Shown: one piece after another, positions 61,150-64,000 of the stretch
How the letters are laid out: each line of letters starts with the position of its first letter
Numbering within the stretch: the first letter of the stretch is position 1
Assembly: GCA_030526995.1 (NCBI GenBank)
Contig: JAUNBP010000001.1
Span: 1 to 64,000, forward strand
Length of the DNA: 64,000 bases
Direction of reading: 5' to 3'
Origin: Clostridia bacterium
Lineage (GTDB): Bacteria; Bacillota; Clostridia; Christensenellales; CAG-138
The notes under the pieces: generated by a model
Told to the model about the DNA's origin: nothing
Database searches by the model: none
Seen by the model: only the letters and a program-made list of their open reading frames with translations
Translations under genes and position numbers: made by a program

Positions 61150-64000
61150 ATGCAAAAACCCTTTGTACACCTTCATGTACACACGCAGTACAGCCTTTTG
61201 GACGGGGCTGCAAGAATCGACGAGCTGGTAAACAGGGCCAAGGAGCTCGGGCAGACGGCGCTTGCAATAACCGACCATGGGGTCATGTACGGCGTCATAG
61301 ACTTTTTCAGAGCCTGCAAAAATGCGGGCATAAAGCCGATTATCGGCATGGAGGCGTACGTTGCGCCGAGGGCTTATAATATCAAGGAGGGCAAGGCGGA
61401 CAGGGAGTATGCCCACTTAATCCTGCTTGCCAAGAACGATATAGGCTATCGCAACCTTATATACCTCTCCTCCGAGGCGTTCATCCACGGATTTTACTAC
61501 AAGCCCCGAATCGACTACGACCTTTTAAGACAGCACAGCGATGGACTTGTCTGTACCTCGGCGTGCCTTGCGGGCGACATCCCGCAAAACTTCCTCTTGG
61601 GCAGGGACGAAAAGGCATATGAATATGCGAAGCTATTAAAGGACATATTCGGGGACGATTTTTATATTGAGCTGCAAAACCACGGGTTAAGGGAGCAGGC
61701 GGACGTTTTGCCAAAGCTTAGAAAGCTCGCAAGGGAACTTGGCATAAAGACCGTAGCCACAAACGATATCCACTATGTTAATCGGGAGGACGCCGAGGCG
61801 CAGGACGTGCTTTTGTGCATCCAAACCCAGCGCTTTGTCGATGAGCAAAACCGCATGAGGATGGAGACCGATCAGTTCTATCTAAAGAGCTACGACGAGA
61901 TGGCAGCAGCCCTCCCCAACGACTTGGACGCCTTGGACAACACCAATGAGGTTGCAAAAAAGTGCAATCTGGAGATAGAGTTCGGAGTAAGAAGGCTGCC
62001 CGAATTTACCGCCCCCGAGGGCAAGGACAACGCAGCCTACCTTAGAGAGCTTTGCGAGCAGGGCATGAAACTCAAGATGCCCGAGGCGGGGCAGGAGGCG
62101 CAAAAGCGGCTCGATTACGAGCTGAACGTTATAGAGAGCATGGGCTTTGTGGACTATTATCTGATAGTCTGGGACTTCATTCGCTTTGCCAAGTCCCAAG
62201 ATATCATGGTAGGCCCCGGCAGGGGCAGCGGCGCAGGCTCGCTTGCGGCTTATTGCTTGGACATAACCGACGTCGATCCTATAAAGTACAACCTCCTGTT
62301 CGAGAGGTTTCTAAATCCCGAGCGGGTGTCCATGCCCGACTTCGACGTCGATTTTTGCTACGAGCGAAGGCAGGAGGTAATAGACTATGTGGGCAGAAAG
62401 TACGGCGAGGGGCACGTATCTCAGATAATCACGTTCGGAACCATGGCTGCACGAGGGGTCATACGGGACGTGGGCAGGGTGCTGCGGCTGCCCTACGTCG
62501 AGGCGGACAGGCTCTCCAAGCTGGTTCCAAATGAGCTAAAGATGACCCTAAAACATGCGCTCGAGCTCTCAAGCGAGCTTCGGGGGCTGTACGAGACCGA
62601 TGAAAAGGTGAGAAAGGTCATCGACCTTTCTATGAAGATAGAGGGCTTGCCGAGGCATAGCTCAACCCATGCGGCGGGCGTTGTGGTTTCGGGGGTTCCT
62701 TTGAATACCGTGGTTCCGCTGCAATGCAACGACGACCTTTTGACCACCCAGTTTCCGATGACGACGATAGAGGAATTGGGGCTTTTGAAGATAGACTTTT
62801 TGGGGCTTAGGACGCTCACGATAATTCGAGACACCCTCGATTTTATCCGTCAGCAGGGCAAGGAAGTGCCCGATTTTTCCAAGAATGATTTTTCCGACCC
62901 CGAGGTCTACAAGATGATAGCCGAGGGCAAGACCGACGGGGTTTTCCAGTTGGAATCTGCGGGGATGCGCCAGTTCCTGCTGCAGCTTCAGCCCGACTGC
63001 TTTGAAGATTTGATAGCGGGAATATCGCTCTACCGCCCCGGGCCCATGGAGTCGATTCCAAAGTACGTGCGGGGCAAGCATGAGCCAAGCTCGGTAGCCT
63101 ATGCCGACGAAAAGCTAAAGCCCATACTTGCCACTACCTACGGCTGCATGGTCTACCAAGAGCAGGTAATGGAGATAGTGCGCTCGCTTGCGGGCTATTC
63201 GTACGGCAGGAGCGACATAGTAAGACGCGCCATGAGCAAGAAGAAGCATGACGTAATGGCAAGGGAGCGCAAGTATTTTGTGTACGGCACCGAGGGCGTG
63301 GAGGGTGCTGTAAAGCGGGGCGTAAAGCCTGCGGTTGCAAACAGGATATTCGACGAGATGATGGACTTTGCCTCCTATGCCTTCAACAAATCCCATGCGG
63401 CAGGCTATGCGGTACTGTCCTATCGAACCGCCTACCTTGCAAAGTATTATCCCGTGGAGTTTTTGACTTCTACGATAAACGGCTATATGACCAACTCCGA
63501 CACCGTGGCGCAATACGTGTATGCGGCGAGGCGGCAGGGGATAGCGGTACTGCCCCCCGATGTAAATAACAGCGGCGCAAAGTTCACGGTGGAAAACGGG
63601 GCTATACGCTTCGGGCTCGGAGCGGTCAAAAACGTCAGTCCCAACGTCATGGATGCGATGGTAAGGGAGCGTGAGCTTGGCGGAAAGTTCAAGAACTTTT
63701 TTGACTTTGTGGAGCGTGCCGACGGCTTGAACAAGCGTATGCTCGAAAGCCTGATTAACGCCGGCTGCTTCGACGGCATGGGCGTATTCCGCTCTCAGCT
63801 GCTAATGGCCTACGACAGGGCGTTGGAAGGAGCCGCCAAGAACCGCAAGACGAAGGAGAGCGGGCAGCTGTCGCTGTTCGACGTCGATGGTGGGGAGGCG
63901 GTCAAGAGCGACTTTGAGTTAAAGCTCCCCAAGCTCCCCGAACTCAGTGCCCAGATCAAGCTCCAAAGGGAGCGTGAGGCTACGGGCCTGTATCTGAGCG
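61150..64000 (+). CDS. dnaE: DNA polymerase III alpha subunit DnaE (truncated by window end)
   Basis: An open frame from ATG 61150 through the end of the window, 950 codons so far of about 1150 usual. It starts with a PHP domain (HLHVHTQYSLLDGA). The polymerase core has the catalytic triad motif PDFDVDF and GPGRGSGAGS. The KYYPVEFLTSTIN region and a helix-hairpin-helix segment (NAGCFDGMG) follow. It is the E-type replicative polymerase subunit. The frame shows no interruption. Confidence 0.97.
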   Translation, partial: MQKPFVHLHVHTQYSLLDGAARIDELVNRAKELGQTALAITDHGVMYGVIDFFRACKNAGIKPIIGMEAYVAPRAYNIKEGKADREYAHLILLAKNDIGYRNLIYLSSEAFIHGFYYKPRIDYDLLRQHSDGLVCTSACLAGDIPQNFLLGRDEKAYEYAKLLKDIFGDDFYIELQNHGLREQADVLPKLRKLARELGIKTVATNDIHYVNREDAEAQDVLLCIQTQRFVDEQNRMRMETDQFYLKSYDEMAAALPNDLDALDNTNEVAKKCNLEIEFGVRRLPEFTAPEGKDNAAYLRELCEQGMKLKMPEAGQEAQKRLDYELNVIESMGFVDYYLIVWDFIRFAKSQDIMVGPGRGSGAGSLAAYCLDITDVDPIKYNLLFERFLNPERVSMPDFDVDFCYERRQEVIDYVGRKYGEGHVSQIITFGTMAARGVIRDVGRVLRLPYVEADRLSKLVPNELKMTLKHALELSSELRGLYETDEKVRKVIDLSMKIEGLPRHSSTHAAGVVVSGVPLNTVVPLQCNDDLLTTQFPMTTIEELGLLKIDFLGLRTLTIIRDTLDFIRQQGKEVPDFSKNDFSDPEVYKMIAEGKTDGVFQLESAGMRQFLLQLQPDCFEDLIAGISLYRPGPMESIPKYVRGKHEPSSVAYADEKLKPILATTYGCMVYQEQVMEIVRSLAGYSYGRSDIVRRAMSKKKHDVMARERKYFVYGTEGVEGAVKRGVKPAVANRIFDEMMDFASYAFNKSHAAGYAVLSYRTAYLAKYYPVEFLTSTINGYMTNSDTVAQYVYAARRQGIAVLPPDVNNSGAKFTVENGAIRFGLGAVKNVSPNVMDAMVRERELGGKFKNFFDFVERADGLNKRMLESLINAGCFDGMGVFRSQLLMAYDRALEGAAKNRKTKESGQLSLFDVDGGEAVKSDFELKLPKLPELSAQIKLQREREATGLYLS

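Overview
The window is chromosomal DNA of a Gram-positive, endospore-forming, probably anaerobic bacterium of the Clostridia (Bacillota). This is supported by spoIVA, gpr and spoIIP in a row, a Spo0A-type regulator, a valine T-box, a THF riboswitch, an L27 with a cleavable N-terminus next to its Prp protease, and strong AGGAGG ribosome binding sites. I cannot place it below class. I saw no tRNA or rRNA genes, insertion sequences, prophage or CRISPR arrays.

Layout. 96-7447 (minus) is an eleven-gene bacterial microcompartment (BMC) operon: two deoxyribose-phosphate aldolase (DERA) paralogues at its two ends, a CoA-acylating aldehyde dehydrogenase, a PduL phosphotransacylase, a PduS-like iron-sulfur flavoprotein, a PduT-like shell trimer, two BMC hexamers and three pentamers. 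A sigma-A promoter and an 18-bp palindrome resembling the Bacillus DeoR operator precede it. 7577-9065 holds rsfS and a nadD-yqeK fusion. 9.1-17.1 kb carries a membrane protein, a YtrA-type regulator with an ABC transporter, a PadR/DUF1700/DUF4097 operon and a second ABC transporter. 17.2-20.1 kb holds small accessory genes: a frameshifted GNAT, a nucleotidyltransferase, a VOC protein, a deacetylase-like lipoprotein and a truncated ORF. 20.1-23.7 kb is a folate unit: THF riboswitch, folT-folC fusion, folD and a HAD phosphatase. 23.7-26.0 kb encodes a radical SAM protein and a cell-wall hydrolase. 26.1-35.9 kb runs from a degenerate glycerate kinase through pdp, polA, coaE, a lytic transglycosylase, lspA and rluD to a lipoprotein. 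35.9-40.0 kb is T-box-valS and a short comEC. 40.2-47.6 kb holds spo0A-like, a dockerin-amidase, a CDP-alcohol phosphotransferase and an amino-sugar operon (nagB, glmM, hexapeptide protein, glmS). 47.7-52.7 kb holds radical SAM/DUF2344/rng and rplU-prp-rpmA. 52.8-58.4 kb has an HTH gene, palindromes, an ABC exporter and the sporulation trio. 58.4-64.0 kb is asd-dapA-dapB and dnaE, cut by the window edge.

How it fits together. The BMC is expected to split deoxyribose 5-phosphate into glyceraldehyde 3-phosphate and acetaldehyde, oxidise the acetaldehyde to acetyl-CoA, and conserve it as acetyl phosphate. There is no alcohol dehydrogenase in the operon, but there is a PduS/PduT pair that could carry electrons through the shell. 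One DERA also ends in a ferredoxin-like cysteine motif, which I consider the most unusual single feature here. The unlinked pyrimidine-nucleoside phosphorylase could supply deoxyribose 1-phosphate from DNA nucleosides. A second recurrent signal is that several genes without a Shine-Dalgarno sequence have a promoter -10 box only 6-7 bases before the ATG, suggesting leaderless transcripts.
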